From Gemmatimonadota bacterium (GTDB lineage: Bacteria > Gemmatimonadota > Gemmatimonadetes > Gemmatimonadales > Gemmatimonadaceae): a stretch of 64,000 nucleotides of DNA. The notes under the pieces are model-generated. The model was given only the letters and a program-made list of their open reading frames with translations. It searched no databases and had not been told where the DNA came from. Positions 16,351-25,070 of this stretch are shown here, piece after piece (within the stretch, counting starts at the first letter, position 1; each line of letters begins with the position of its first letter). The stretch spans positions 70,210 to 134,209 of the forward strand of contig JADJNZ010000011.1 in assembly GCA_016714015.1 (NCBI GenBank), given 5' to 3'. The position numbers and the translations under genes were made by a program.

Positions 16351-19023
16351 GTGACGACACCCATCGGTTCGTTCCAAGGCCTCGCGAGCGGCATCCAGTG
16401 GCGCGACCTCGTCGACCAGATCATCGAGGTCGAGACGGCGCGCGCACTCCAACCCGTGAGCGGTTCGCTCGGCGCCGAACAGCGGCGCATCGAAGGTTGG
16501 ACCGCGATCTCCGCGGCCGTGACCCGCGCGCGGGACGCGCTCGCCGCGCTCAAGGACGGCAGTGCCTTCCGCACCAAGTCGGCCACCGTCGGCACGACCG
16601 CATCGGGGCGCGCGCTGGCCACGGTCGGCTCCATCGCCAACGCGGCACCGGGCCGCTACGCCGTCGCGGTCGAGAATCTGGCACGCTCGGAGAAGCTCAC
16701 CGGGCTCGCCGTCGCGGATCCCGCCGAGGCGCTGGGTCTGAGCGGACGCTTCTCGCTCAATGGCACCTCGATCACGATCGAGACGACCGACACGCTGTCG
16801 CGCGTGCGGGACAAGATCAACGCCGCCAACACCGGCGGCGCGCCGACGCGGGCTGCGGCCACGATCGTGACCGCGAACGGCGCGAGCCGGCTCGTTCTCA
16901 CCTCCGAGACCACCGGCGCGCGTGGCCTCGAGCTCGCCGACGACCGCAGCGGTGCGGGCGGCACGAGCACCCTCGAGGCGCTCGGCTTCATCGACGCCAC
17001 GCGGTCCATCAACACCGGCGCCGACGGCAAGGCGCGCTCCATCCGCGTCTCGTCCACCACGCTCGCCACAGCGGCGGCGCTCGGCATCAGCGTCTCGCCG
17101 TCCCCGGCGACGATCATGGTCAACGGGCGCACCCTGACCGTGGACCTCGAGAACGACTCGCTCGCGCAGGTCGTGGCGCGCATCAACGCGCTGAGCCCGA
17201 ATGCCGCGTCGATCGAGTCCGAGACCGAAGGGGGCACCACCTGGTCGCGCCTCGCGATCGCCGGGTCGGTCGCCGGCGACGGCTCGAACGCCTCGAACGT
17301 CGTCCTCGAAGCACTCGGACTCCGCGTCGGCGGGCGCACGAGCAGTGTCACGCAGGCCGTGACGCTCGACTCGGTCCTCACGGGCTTCGGCGCCTCGACG
17401 GCGACCGGCAGCACGCTGCTGACCGACCTCGGCGTCGGCTCGGTCGCGGGGCTGCAGGCCGGTGACGTCATCACGCTCGCGGGCACCGACGGTGCCGGCG
17501 CGGCGGTGAACCATACCTATACGGTGAGCGGCACCGACACGGTCGATGACCTGCTCGCCTCGATCGAGTCCGCGTTCGCGGGCGGTCAGGATGTCGACGC
17601 GTCGATCGTGGGCGGCCAGATCCGCCTGACCGACAGCGTGAGTGGTGAGTCTCGCCTGGCCGTCACGCTCTCGGCGGGCCTGCAGTCCGGCGCCACCCTC
17701 GACTTCGGGTCCACCACGACCTCGTTCGGTCGCGTGCGTCAACTCGCCGCCGGCGAGGACGCGCTTATCCGCGTGGATGGCGCGCTCATCACGTCGCGCA
17801 CCAACACCGTCGCCGGCGCCGTCGGCGGCGCGACCCTCACGCTCACCGGCGAGGAGGCCGGCGCGGAGTTCGAGGTGGCGATCACCAACACGCGCGAGAC
17901 CTCGGTCGGCGTGGTGGAGGAGTTCGCCAAGGCGTACAACGCCCTCACCACCGCCATCGCGTCCGAGACCAAGGCCGACGGACGCCTGCCGTTCGCCAGC
18001 AGTGCGCGGTCGGTGCTTGGCGCGATGAAGGGGATCCTCCTCTCGAACCAGGTGGGCCTCGGTGCCTCGGCGCAGTACCTGCGCGCGGGGAGCGTGGGGC
18101 TCTCCCTGCAGAAGGACGGCACCCTGAAGCTCGACTCGACCGCCTTCAAGGCGGCGCTCGACACCGATCCGCTCGGCGTCGAATCGCTGTTCCGTTCGGC
18201 GGGCACCGCGGCGAATGCCAGCGTGCAGTACGTCGGCGCGGACGGTGTGACACCGTCGTCGGTGTCGGCCCTGGTCGTGACGCGCGCGGCGACGCGCAGC
18301 ACCACGCTCGGTGCGGCCTTCGCGACCTACACCGCGGGCGCGACGCCAGCCTCGATGACCGTTACCGCCGAGGGCTCCGGCCGCAGCGCGACGATCACGC
18401 TCGCCAACGGAGACACCCCGGCGATCCTCGCCGCGAAGTTGCAGGCCGCCTTCAACGAGGAGAACGTCGCGGTGAACGCGAGCGTGGAGGGCGGGGCACT
18501 CCGGCTCACGAGCACCGACTACGGCTCGCTCGGCGGCTTCACCGTCGCGTACACGGATCCTGGCGCCGAGGCCCCCGGGACGCAGCTCGGGCTCGCCGCC
18601 GGCTCGTTCGACACCGGGCTCGACGCCGCCGGCACGCTTGACGGCGAGGCGATGACCGGTGCGGGGCAGCTGCTCACCTCGCTCAAGGGGCTCGTGCTGC
18701 GCTACACCGGCACCGACGACAACGCGACGTCCGAGGTGCGCTACTCGCGCGGCCTCGCGGGATCGCTGAGCCAGAGCGCCGAGTCGGTGCTCGCGTCGGG
18801 GAGCGGCGCGGCCGCGCTGCAGATGGACTCGGCGCGCACGCGCATCGCCGCGCTCGAGAAGCGCGAGATCGACATCCTCGGGCGACTCGAGCGTCGGCGC
18901 GCGGCGCTCGTCGCCGACTTCTCGCGCATGGAGACGCTGCTCTCGCAGTTGCAGTCGCAAGGCTCATGGTTGTCGTCACAGGTGACGACGATGAACGCGA
19001 TCGCCGGCGCGCGCGCCGGCTGA
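16351..19023 (+). CDS. fliD: filament cap protein FliD (HAP2), long form
   Basis: FliD caps the filament and folds flagellin subunits. The GTG at 16351 with AGGAG five bases before it is the best start, giving 890 residues. The N-terminus (TTPIGSFQGLASGIQWRDLV) and the repeated FliD-N/FliD-C features (ARDALAALKDGSAFRTKSAT, IRVDGALITSRTNTVAGAVG, GVTLTLTG-like strand segments) are clear, as is the C-terminal coiled coil with RIAALEKREIDILGRLERRR ending QVTTMNAIAGARAG. At 890 residues it is well above the common 450-700; extra beta-rich repeats (about residues 330-480 and 660-780) account for it. Confidence 0.92.
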   Translation: MTTPIGSFQGLASGIQWRDLVDQIIEVETARALQPVSGSLGAEQRRIEGWTAISAAVTRARDALAALKDGSAFRTKSATVGTTASGRALATVGSIANAAPGRYAVAVENLARSEKLTGLAVADPAEALGLSGRFSLNGTSITIETTDTLSRVRDKINAANTGGAPTRAAATIVTANGASRLVLTSETTGARGLELADDRSGAGGTSTLEALGFIDATRSINTGADGKARSIRVSSTTLATAAALGISVSPSPATIMVNGRTLTVDLENDSLAQVVARINALSPNAASIESETEGGTTWSRLAIAGSVAGDGSNASNVVLEALGLRVGGRTSSVTQAVTLDSVLTGFGASTATGSTLLTDLGVGSVAGLQAGDVITLAGTDGAGAAVNHTYTVSGTDTVDDLLASIESAFAGGQDVDASIVGGQIRLTDSVSGESRLAVTLSAGLQSGATLDFGSTTTSFGRVRQLAAGEDALIRVDGALITSRTNTVAGAVGGATLTLTGEEAGAEFEVAITNTRETSVGVVEEFAKAYNALTTAIASETKADGRLPFASSARSVLGAMKGILLSNQVGLGASAQYLRAGSVGLSLQKDGTLKLDSTAFKAALDTDPLGVESLFRSAGTAANASVQYVGADGVTPSSVSALVVTRAATRSTTLGAAFATYTAGATPASMTVTAEGSGRSATITLANGDTPAILAAKLQAAFNEENVAVNASVEGGALRLTSTDYGSLGGFTVAYTDPGAEAPGTQLGLAAGSFDTGLDAAGTLDGEAMTGAGQLLTSLKGLVLRYTGTDDNATSEVRYSRGLAGSLSQSAESVLASGSGAAALQMDSARTRIAALEKREIDILGRLERRRAALVADFSRMETLLSQLQSQGSWLSSQVTTMNAIAGARAG

Positions 19024-19030
19024 TCGCGTC

Positions 19031-19067
19031 CGTCGATCGCGCGCGCGGCTCGCGCGCGCGATCGACG
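19031..19067 (+). terminator. 17-base perfect hairpin after fliD
   Basis: The arms 19031-19047 and 19051-19067 pair perfectly around a GCT loop; they are alternating CG with GATC near the ends. The hairpin begins only 8 bases after the fliD stop. It has no T tract. It is the strongest palindrome seen in the window and probably ends the fliD transcript or shields its 3' end. Confidence 0.6.
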
Positions 19068-19109
19068 CGCAGGACGTGATGGTGGTGTGCACGGCGGCGT
19101 GCGATGCAC

Positions 19110-19136
19110 GCATCTTTTGGACCGAGGTGCCGATAC
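19110..19136 (+). promoter_or_regulatory. sigma-28-like promoter before fliS
   Basis: The -10 half GCCGATAC (19129-19136) is an excellent match and lies 26 bases before the fliS ATG. The -35 half at the matching 11-base spacing (GCATCTTT) is poor, so only the -10 element is convincing. Confidence 0.4.
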
Positions 19137-19162
19137 TCCAGCGTGTCACCCTGGAGCCCTCG

Positions 19163-19564
19163 ATGTCCTACGCCACCTCAGCCCGACACAGCACCCGCCG
19201 CGGCGATCGCTATCGCGAGACCGCCGTCCTGACCGCGAGTCCGGGCGAACTCGTCGTGATGGTCTACGACCACCTGCTCGCCAGCCTCCTGCGCACGCGC
19301 AATGCGATCGCCGCCGGTGATCACGAGGCCCGCCTCACCGAACTCTCCCGCGCGCGCGACTCCGTCGCCGAGCTGCTCGCCACGCTCGACCGCCCCCGCG
19401 GCGGCGCCATCGCCGGCCAGCTGAGCGGCCTCTACACGTTCTTCCTTCGCGAACTCACCACGCTCGGTGTGGACCCGGCGGTGGACCGGCTCGACCGGAT
19501 CACCACGATGGTCCGCGAACTGCGCGAGGCGTTCGTGGGCATCCAGCAGGGAGCGGCCCGATGA
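19163..19564 (+). CDS. fliS: flagellin export chaperone FliS
   Basis: FliS binds the flagellin C-terminus and stops premature polymerisation in the cytosol. The ATG at 19163 follows GGAG by 8 bases and gives 133 residues; the longer upstream frame would run through the promoter region. FliS features are YRETAVLTASPGELVVMVYD near the start, a four-helix pattern, and YTFFLRELTTLGVDPAVDRL. It is coupled to the next gene by an ATGA overlap. Confidence 0.9.
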   Translation: MSYATSARHSTRRGDRYRETAVLTASPGELVVMVYDHLLASLLRTRNAIAAGDHEARLTELSRARDSVAELLATLDRPRGGAIAGQLSGLYTFFLRELTTLGVDPAVDRLDRITTMVRELREAFVGIQQGAAR

Positions 19565-19971
19565 GCATCGTCCAGACGCGCGGCCAGTTGATGGCCGACT
19601 ACGCCAGCGGGATCACCATGCGGCTCTCCGCCGCCGACGAGTCGCTCCGACTGGCGGTGATCACGGGGGATACCGAATCCCTCCTGCAGGGCATGGGGGA
19701 GCGCGAAGCGGCGCTGACGGCGACCGAGGACCTGGTGGGCGAATTGTCACTGGCCGGGCTCTCGGCCGCCGAACACGCCGCGATCATCCGGCTGATGGTG
19801 CAGGCGCTCGAGCGGAGCCAAGTGGCCCAGGCCGCGCTCGAGGCCGAGCTCTTCCGGGCGCGCCGCGAGGCCTCCCGGGCGCTCGCCGAGCCGATGCCGC
19901 AGTTCCGCCCGGGGGAACGGGCCTTCTATGCCGTCCCCGGACGCCGTTCGAGTCTTCGGACGACCGGCTGA
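19561..19971 (+). CDS. small helical protein, probable FlgN/FliT-type chaperone
   Basis: The 136-residue product is helical: MADYASGITMRLSAADESLR, then MGEREAALTATEDLVGEL and MVQALERSQVAQAALEAELF. It overlaps fliS by four bases and precedes flgM, the place where FliT or FlgN-type chaperones are usually found. The E-R-E-A-A pattern near residue 48 resembles the FlgN/FliT family, but similarity is weak by eye. The C-terminus (FRPGERAFYAVPGR) is non-helical. The role is inferred mainly from location. Confidence 0.6.
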   Translation: MSIVQTRGQLMADYASGITMRLSAADESLRLAVITGDTESLLQGMGEREAALTATEDLVGELSLAGLSAAEHAAIIRLMVQALERSQVAQAALEAELFRARREASRALAEPMPQFRPGERAFYAVPGRRSSLRTTG

Positions 19972-19980
19972 TCTTGCCGG

Positions 19981-20007
19981 TCAAGTCGGCGGCAGGACCG
20001 TCGATAC
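19981..20007 (+). promoter_or_regulatory. sigma-28-type promoter for flgM
   Basis: TCAAGTCG and GTCGATAC are exactly 11 bases apart. The -35 octamer is identical to that before the chemoreceptor gene. The -10 ends 25 bases before the flgM ATG, which has the very strong ribosome site AGGAGGAG. A late, sigma-28-driven flgM is a known autoregulatory arrangement. Confidence 0.68.
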
Positions 20008-20031
20008 TGAACTCCAAAGGAGGAGTACCCG

Positions 20032-20346
20032 ATGACGATCCCGCCCACTGGCCCGAGCCGCCCCCGCCTTGAAGGAGCGGCTCCCGCCCGAACCCCGAGC
20101 AGCGTGGCGCGTGTCTCCGACGAGACCGCGCTCCGTCAGCCCGATGCGCCGGCCCTCGGCCAGCGCGACGTGCTCGATCTCTCGCCCGCCGCGCGCGCCC
20201 TCGTGGCCCGTTCGGAGGACGAAGGGTCGCTGTCGGCGGAGCGCCTGCTCCAGGTCCGGCAGCGCATCCTCGATGGCACCTATGACACCCCCGTCGTGCT
20301 CGATGCCGTAGCGTCCGCGCTGCGCAAGAGCGGCGACCTCCGCTGA
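20032..20346 (+). CDS. flgM: anti-sigma-28 factor FlgM
   Basis: FlgM holds sigma-28 inactive until the hook is complete and FlgM is exported. The 104-residue protein has a disordered Pro/Arg/Ala-rich first half and the FlgM sigma-binding C-terminus: DVLDLSPAARALVARSED, then LSAERLLQVRQRILDGTYDT and VLDAVASALRKSGDLR. It directly precedes cheY. With the fliC, flgL and receptor sigma-28 sites it implies a complete sigma-28/FlgM checkpoint, though fliA itself is outside the window. Confidence 0.85.
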   Translation: MTIPPTGPSRPRLEGAAPARTPSSVARVSDETALRQPDAPALGQRDVLDLSPAARALVARSEDEGSLSAERLLQVRQRILDGTYDTPVVLDAVASALRKSGDLR

Positions 20347-20381
20347 CCCGCTTCGCAGCCTACTACCCACTCGAGCGATCC

Positions 20382-20759
20382 ATGCGTTTCCTCGTCGTCG
20401 ACGATTCCGCGACCATGCGCCGCATCATCGTGAACTCGCTCGACCGCATCGGCTACACCGATGTGGTCGAAGCGGATGATGGCGCCACCGCGATCACCAA
20501 GTTCGCGGAAGGCGGCATCAGCTTCATCATCACCGACTGGAACATGCCGCAGATGAGCGGCCTGGACTTCGCGCGCAACGTGCGCGGGCGGCCCGATGGG
20601 GCGGACGTCCCGATCCTGATGGTCACCACCCGATCGGCGCGCGAGGACATCCTCGCCGCGGTCGAGGCCGGCGTGAACAACTACGTGCTGAAGCCCTTCA
20701 CCCCCCCCGTGCTCAAGGAGAAGATCGATGCGGTCCTCTCCGTGCGCGCGGCGGCCTGA
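20382..20759 (+). CDS. cheY: chemotaxis response regulator CheY
   Basis: CheY carries the phosphoryl signal from CheA to the motor switch. It is a single-domain receiver of 125 residues with acidic pocket D7 and D8 (VVDDSATMRR), phospho-acceptor D52 (IITDWNMPQMSG), T82/T83 and K104 (VLKPF). It starts the chemotaxis run, with cheZ 18 bases downstream. Confidence 0.95.
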   Translation: MRFLVVDDSATMRRIIVNSLDRIGYTDVVEADDGATAITKFAEGGISFIITDWNMPQMSGLDFARNVRGRPDGADVPILMVTTRSAREDILAAVEAGVNNYVLKPFTPPVLKEKIDAVLSVRAAA

Positions 20760-20777
20760 ACCGGAGGCGTTCGTCCG

Positions 20778-21467
20778 ATGGCAACCCAGGTACAGTCCCA
20801 CGATGATGTCCTCCATGCGACGGACACGGCCCTCCGGCTCGTGAACCAGGCGCTGGGTGACCTCGGCACGGCCGACAACCTCGCGCGCATCGCCGCGCCG
20901 ATGGCGGAGAAGGGCGCGCACCAGAGCGGCAGCCTGCTCTCGCTCGCCTCGACGCTCCTCCGCGCCTACGCCGAGGTGGCCTCGCTGCTCGACCGCATCA
21001 AGCAGAGCCGCGGCCTCCTGCAGGAAGCGTCCGACGCGCGCCTCGACCAGATGAACAAGAAGCTCTCCGCCGTCACCTCGGCGACCGAGCTCGCCGCGAC
21101 CGGCATGCTCGACGGCCTCGACCGCGCGATCGCGGTGGTGACCGAGCTCGAGCAGGAAGCGGAGGAGGCCGAGGACTTCGTCCGGCACGCCCGCTACACG
21201 GCGCTCCGCGAGGAGCTCTACGGGGTGATGACGCACGTCCAGTTCCAGGACATCACCAGCCAGCAGCTCGGCTACGCGGCCGCCGTGATCTCCGACACCG
21301 AACGCCGGCTCGAGCAGCTCACCGGGATCTTCGAGCCGTTCGCGGCCGACGTGACCGCCGTGAGCGGCAGCGTGCCGCACTCGGCGCCCAAGCACTTCGA
21401 TCCGAATGCGGTGGCGGACAAGTCGGACTCGCAGGCGTTCGCCGACCAGCTCTTCGGCCCGCGCTAG
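20778..21467 (+). CDS. cheZ: CheY-P phosphatase CheZ
   Basis: CheZ dephosphorylates CheY-P. The 229-residue protein is a long helical hairpin with the catalytic signature VQFQDITSQQL (the D and Q pair that attacks CheY-P) near residue 155. The C-terminal peptide ADQLFGPR after a flexible linker fits the CheY-binding tail. It lies between cheY and cheA with a GGAGG site before the ATG. CheZ outside Proteobacteria is less common but known. Confidence 0.85.
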   Translation: MATQVQSHDDVLHATDTALRLVNQALGDLGTADNLARIAAPMAEKGAHQSGSLLSLASTLLRAYAEVASLLDRIKQSRGLLQEASDARLDQMNKKLSAVTSATELAATGMLDGLDRAIAVVTELEQEAEEAEDFVRHARYTALREELYGVMTHVQFQDITSQQLGYAAAVISDTERRLEQLTGIFEPFAADVTAVSGSVPHSAPKHFDPNAVADKSDSQAFADQLFGPR

Positions 21468-21477
21468 GCGCACGGCC

Positions 21478-23601
21478 ATGGCCCTCCTCACCATCGACGA
21501 CGCGATCGCCGCGTTCGTCGCCTGCGAGCCCGGGGACGAGGCCGCCCGCCGCCGCCTGCGCGAGCGCCTCTGGTCCCTCGTCGCCGACAAGCGCTTCGCG
21601 CCGCCCGTGCGCATGTCGCTCGCCGACGCCATCGCGGTGCTCGACGATCCCTCCGAGTTCAAGGGCGACCGCGAGGCCGCCGGCCTCGAGAAGGTCCGCA
21701 ATCACCTGGAGATCGCCGTCGATCACGACGAGAACGGCGACCGCGCGATGAGCGAGCCGGAGCCGGCCCCCGTGCCGCGCGACGTCACGCCCATGGGCAT
21801 CCCGGTGGTCCCGGCCCCGGCCGCCGTCGGCGCGCCCGCCGCGCCCGCGACGTTCACCATCGGCGACGACTGCGACCGCGCTCTGATCGAGGACTTCGCC
21901 GCCGAGGCGCGCGAGTACCTCGAGAACGCCGAGGCCGCGCTGCTCCGGCTCGAGACCGCACCCGATGACGTCGAGGCCATCAACGACGTCTTCCGCGCCT
22001 TCCATACCATCAAGGGCACGTCGTCCTTCCTGGGCCTCGCCGCCATCGCCGGCTTCGCGCATCACGCCGAGGACATGCTCGACCGCGTCCGCGGCGCCGA
22101 CCTCGCCTTCGCCGGCCAGGTGCCGGAGCTCTCGCTCCGCGCCGTCGACATCCTCAAGTCGCTCGTCCTCAGCATCCCCGCCGCGCTCGCCGGAGGCGCG
22201 CCGCCGCTCCCCGCGGACTACGGCGCGCTGCAGCAGGCGCTGAGCGATCCGGACTCGCATGGCGGCGTCGTCCCGCCGCGCGCGGTCGTCGAGGAGGACG
22301 AGACGGAAGCCCCGTCCGCCTCCGAGGGCGCGCCGCGTGCCGCACGCGCGGCGACGACCGCGTCCGCGAACCCGGCCGCTCCGGCCGCCGGCGTCCCGGT
22401 CACCGACCCGATGGTGAAGGTCCGGACCGACAAGCTCGACCGCCTGGTGGAGATGGTGGGCGAACTCGTGATCGCGAACACCATCCTCCTGCAGGATGGG
22501 ATCGTGCGCGACGCGTCGCACCACGACCTCGCGCAGAAGGTCCGGCACGCCGACAAGATCGTCCGCGAACTGCAGGACCTCTCGCTCGGGCTCCGCATGG
22601 TCCCGCTCAAGGGGGCGATCACCAAGCTCGCCCGCGTCGTGCGCGACCTCGCGAACCGCAGCGGCAAGCAGATCGTGTTCGAGGTGACCGGCGAGGAGAC
22701 CGAGGTCGACCGCACGCTCGTCGACCTCCTGGCCGACCCGCTGCTGCACATGGTGCGCAACGCGGTCGACCACGGGATCGAGGCGCCGTCGGAGCGGCTC
22801 AAGCATGGCAAGTCGGCGATGGGCGTCGTGCGGCTCGAGGCGAGCCAGGCGGGCGACCGCGTGCTCGTGAAGCTTCGCGACGACGGGCGCGGCCTGCAGC
22901 GCGAGAAGATCGTCGCGAAGGCCGTCGAGAAGGGACTCATCGCCTCGGGCGACGGGATGTCCGACTCCGAGGTGTTCGACCTGATCTTCGCGCCCGGGTT
23001 CTCGACGGCCGAGGCGGTGACCGAGGTCTCGGGCCGCGGCGTGGGCATGGACGTGGTGCGCCGCAACCTCATGGCCATGCGGGGCCGCACGCTCATCGAG
23101 TCGAGCCCGGGCAAGGGATCGGTCTTCACGATCGAGCTGCCGCTCACGCTCGCCATCACCGACGGCATGATCGTCCGCGTGGGCGCCGAACGCTTCATCG
23201 TCCCCACCGCGCAGATCCGTCGCTGCTTCCGGCCCGAGCCGAGCGCCGTCAGCACGGTGCAGGGCAAGGGCGAGATGGTCCAGCACGGCGGCGAGGTGCT
23301 CCCGTTGCTCCGGCTCCACCGCGCGCTCCGCGTGCTCGGGGCGCAGGAGCGGGTCGTCGAGGGGATCCTCATGGTCGTGGGCGACGGCAACAACCGCGTG
23401 GCGATCATGGTGGACGAGCTCCTCGGCCAGCAGCAGGTGGTCGCGAAGCCGCTCGGCGAGGCGATCGGACGCGTGCGCGGGCTGACCGGCGGCGCGATCC
23501 TCGGGGATGGCCGCGTGGGGCTCATCCTCGACGTCGATGAACTCGTCGTGGCGAGCCGCCAGGCGGTCGTCGACCCGGCCTTCGCGACGCAGGCCGCCTG
23601 A
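21478..23601 (+). CDS. cheA: chemotaxis histidine kinase CheA
   Basis: CheA phosphorylates CheY and CheB under receptor control. It has 707 residues from the ATG at 21478. Order: an extra helical N-terminal stretch (residues 1-95, not part of standard CheA); the P1/HPt domain with phospho-accepting H176 (FRAFHTIKGTSSFLG); a long Ala/Pro linker where P2 would be; the P3 dimer helices (KVRTDKLDRLVEMVGELVIA); the P4 ATPase with N box HMVRNAVDHGIE and GRGVGMDVVRRN; and the P5 CheW-like domain. No clear P2 is seen. Confidence 0.95.
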   Translation: MALLTIDDAIAAFVACEPGDEAARRRLRERLWSLVADKRFAPPVRMSLADAIAVLDDPSEFKGDREAAGLEKVRNHLEIAVDHDENGDRAMSEPEPAPVPRDVTPMGIPVVPAPAAVGAPAAPATFTIGDDCDRALIEDFAAEAREYLENAEAALLRLETAPDDVEAINDVFRAFHTIKGTSSFLGLAAIAGFAHHAEDMLDRVRGADLAFAGQVPELSLRAVDILKSLVLSIPAALAGGAPPLPADYGALQQALSDPDSHGGVVPPRAVVEEDETEAPSASEGAPRAARAATTASANPAAPAAGVPVTDPMVKVRTDKLDRLVEMVGELVIANTILLQDGIVRDASHHDLAQKVRHADKIVRELQDLSLGLRMVPLKGAITKLARVVRDLANRSGKQIVFEVTGEETEVDRTLVDLLADPLLHMVRNAVDHGIEAPSERLKHGKSAMGVVRLEASQAGDRVLVKLRDDGRGLQREKIVAKAVEKGLIASGDGMSDSEVFDLIFAPGFSTAEAVTEVSGRGVGMDVVRRNLMAMRGRTLIESSPGKGSVFTIELPLTLAITDGMIVRVGAERFIVPTAQIRRCFRPEPSAVSTVQGKGEMVQHGGEVLPLLRLHRALRVLGAQERVVEGILMVVGDGNNRVAIMVDELLGQQQVVAKPLGEAIGRVRGLTGGAILGDGRVGLILDVDELVVASRQAVVDPAFATQAA

Positions 23602-23625
23602 ACGCTGCGGGAAAGCGCGGCATCG

Positions 23626-23633
23626 GCCGATAC
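23626..23633 (+). promoter_or_regulatory. sigma-28-like -10 element before cheW
   Basis: GCCGATAC stands 45 bases before the cheW ATG. No good -35 octamer is present at 11-base spacing, so this is a half-site call only. If real it would let cheW-cheR-cheD-cheB be expressed apart from cheYZA. Confidence 0.3.
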
Positions 23634-23677
23634 TGCTCTCGAAGGCCATCTCCACCACCATCGCATCCGAGTCCGAC

Positions 23678-24157
23678 ATGACCGCGCCCGTCGCTGACCT
23701 CTCCCCGTCGACCCGTTCGCTCGGCGGCAAGTACCTGACCTTCGTCCTCGCGGGCGAGGAGTACGGGTTCGAGATCCTCACCGTCCACGAGATCATCGGG
23801 ATGATGGCGGTGACGCCCGTGCCGCACAGCCACCACGTGATCCGCGGCGTGGTGAACCTCCGCGGGAAGGTGATCCCGATCGTCGACCTCCGTCGCCGCT
23901 TCAGCATGCCGGCGACCGATGCCGAGGAGACGTGCATCATCGTGCTCAACGTGAAGGGGCTGCTCGTCGGGATCGCGGTGGACGCGGTCTCCGAGGTGCG
24001 CATGATCGCCGAGGGCGAGATCGAGCCGCCGCCGTCGTTCGGCTCGGACGTCGACGTCTCGTGCCTGCTCGGCGTCGCGAACTCCGAGGGGAAGGTCCGC
24101 ATGCTGCTGGACGCGGACAAGGTCCTCTCGATCGACGCCATCTCGTCGGCGCTCTGA
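23678..24157 (+). CDS. cheW: chemotaxis coupling protein CheW
   Basis: CheW couples receptors to CheA. The start MTAPVADLSPSTRSLGGKYL at 23678 gives 159 residues; the open frame further upstream is a cheA shadow. CheW motifs are YLTFVLAGEEYGFEILTVHE, VIRGVVNLRGKVIPIVDLRR, GIAVDAVSEV and the C-terminal helix LLDADKVLSIDAI. It lies between cheA and cheR. Confidence 0.94.
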   Translation: MTAPVADLSPSTRSLGGKYLTFVLAGEEYGFEILTVHEIIGMMAVTPVPHSHHVIRGVVNLRGKVIPIVDLRRRFSMPATDAEETCIIVLNVKGLLVGIAVDAVSEVRMIAEGEIEPPPSFGSDVDVSCLLGVANSEGKVRMLLDADKVLSIDAISSAL

Positions 24158-24212
24158 CCCCGCCGCCGGCCCCTCGGGCCGGCGCTCCACGTCCCGAACC
24201 GCGATTCACGCG

Positions 24213-25070
24213 ATGACCTCGACCAGCCCCGTGCTCGCCTCGGGCCCCGACCTGCGGCTCTCGGCCGACCGCTACGAGGCGGTCGCCGAGTACCTGCACG
24301 GCCTCTGCGGGATCCGGCTGCGCGACGGCAAGGAGGCGCTCGTCGTCTCGCGTCTCGGGCACCGCGTGCGTGCGACGGCGATGCCGTCGCTCGGCGCCTA
24401 CATCGATGCCGTCCTCGACGGCGCGATCCCGGACGAGATCCCGCACTTCATCGACGTCCTCACGACCAACAAGACGAACTTCTTCCGCGAGCCGGCCCAC
24501 TTCGACTACCTGGTCGAGGAGGTGCTCCCGCGCCTCGCGGTGTCCCCGGCCGAGATCCGCATCTGGAGCGCGGCCTGCTCGTCGGGCGAGGAGCCGTACA
24601 CCCTCGGCATGGTCGTGCGCGACCACCTGCCGCCCGACGCGCTGCGCCGGACGCGGATCCTCGCGACGGACATCTCGCATCGCATCCTCGCGACGGCGCG
24701 CAGCGCGCGCTACGCGGGCAACCAACTCCAGGGGATCCCGCCGGAGACGCTCCGCAAGCATCTCGAGAAGGTGCCCGGGAGTCCCGATGCCTACACGGTG
24801 CGCAAGGAGGTCCGCGACCTCGTCCGCTTCGCGCGCCTCAACCTGATGGAGTCGTGGCCCATGAAGGGGCCGTTCGACGTCATCTTCTGCCGCAACGTGA
24901 TGATCTACTTCGACCGCGAGACGCAGGAGCGGCTCGTGCAACGGTTCGCGACGCTCCTGCCGCCCGGCGGCATCCTCTGCGTCGGCCACGCCGAGAGCCT
25001 CTCGGGGATCGCGCACGGCCTGGAACCGATCCAGCCCGCCGTCTATCGCAAGCCCGGCGGCGCCTCATGA
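24213..25070 (+). CDS. cheR: receptor methyltransferase CheR
   Basis: CheR methylates receptor glutamates with S-adenosylmethionine. The 285-residue protein has the N-terminal CheR helical domain (LHGLCGIRLRDGKEALVVSR) followed by the Rossmann-type catalytic domain: TNKTNFFREPAHF, the SAM motif RIWSAACSSGEEPYTLGM, and DVIFCRNVMIYFDRETQERL. It overlaps cheD by four bases. Confidence 0.96.
   Translation: MTSTSPVLASGPDLRLSADRYEAVAEYLHGLCGIRLRDGKEALVVSRLGHRVRATAMPSLGAYIDAVLDGAIPDEIPHFIDVLTTNKTNFFREPAHFDYLVEEVLPRLAVSPAEIRIWSAACSSGEEPYTLGMVVRDHLPPDALRRTRILATDISHRILATARSARYAGNQLQGIPPETLRKHLEKVPGSPDAYTVRKEVRDLVRFARLNLMESWPMKGPFDVIFCRNVMIYFDRETQERLVQRFATLLPPGGILCVGHAESLSGIAHGLEPIQPAVYRKPGGAS

Noticed and set aside
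14962..18960. 1332-codon open frame antisense to fliC and fliD
   Set aside because: Same GC effect; the true strand carries unmistakable flagellin and cap protein signatures.
22149..22175. TCAAGTCG inside cheA as a sigma-28 -35
   Set aside because: No GCCGAyAC-like -10 stands 11 bases downstream, and no gene start follows.
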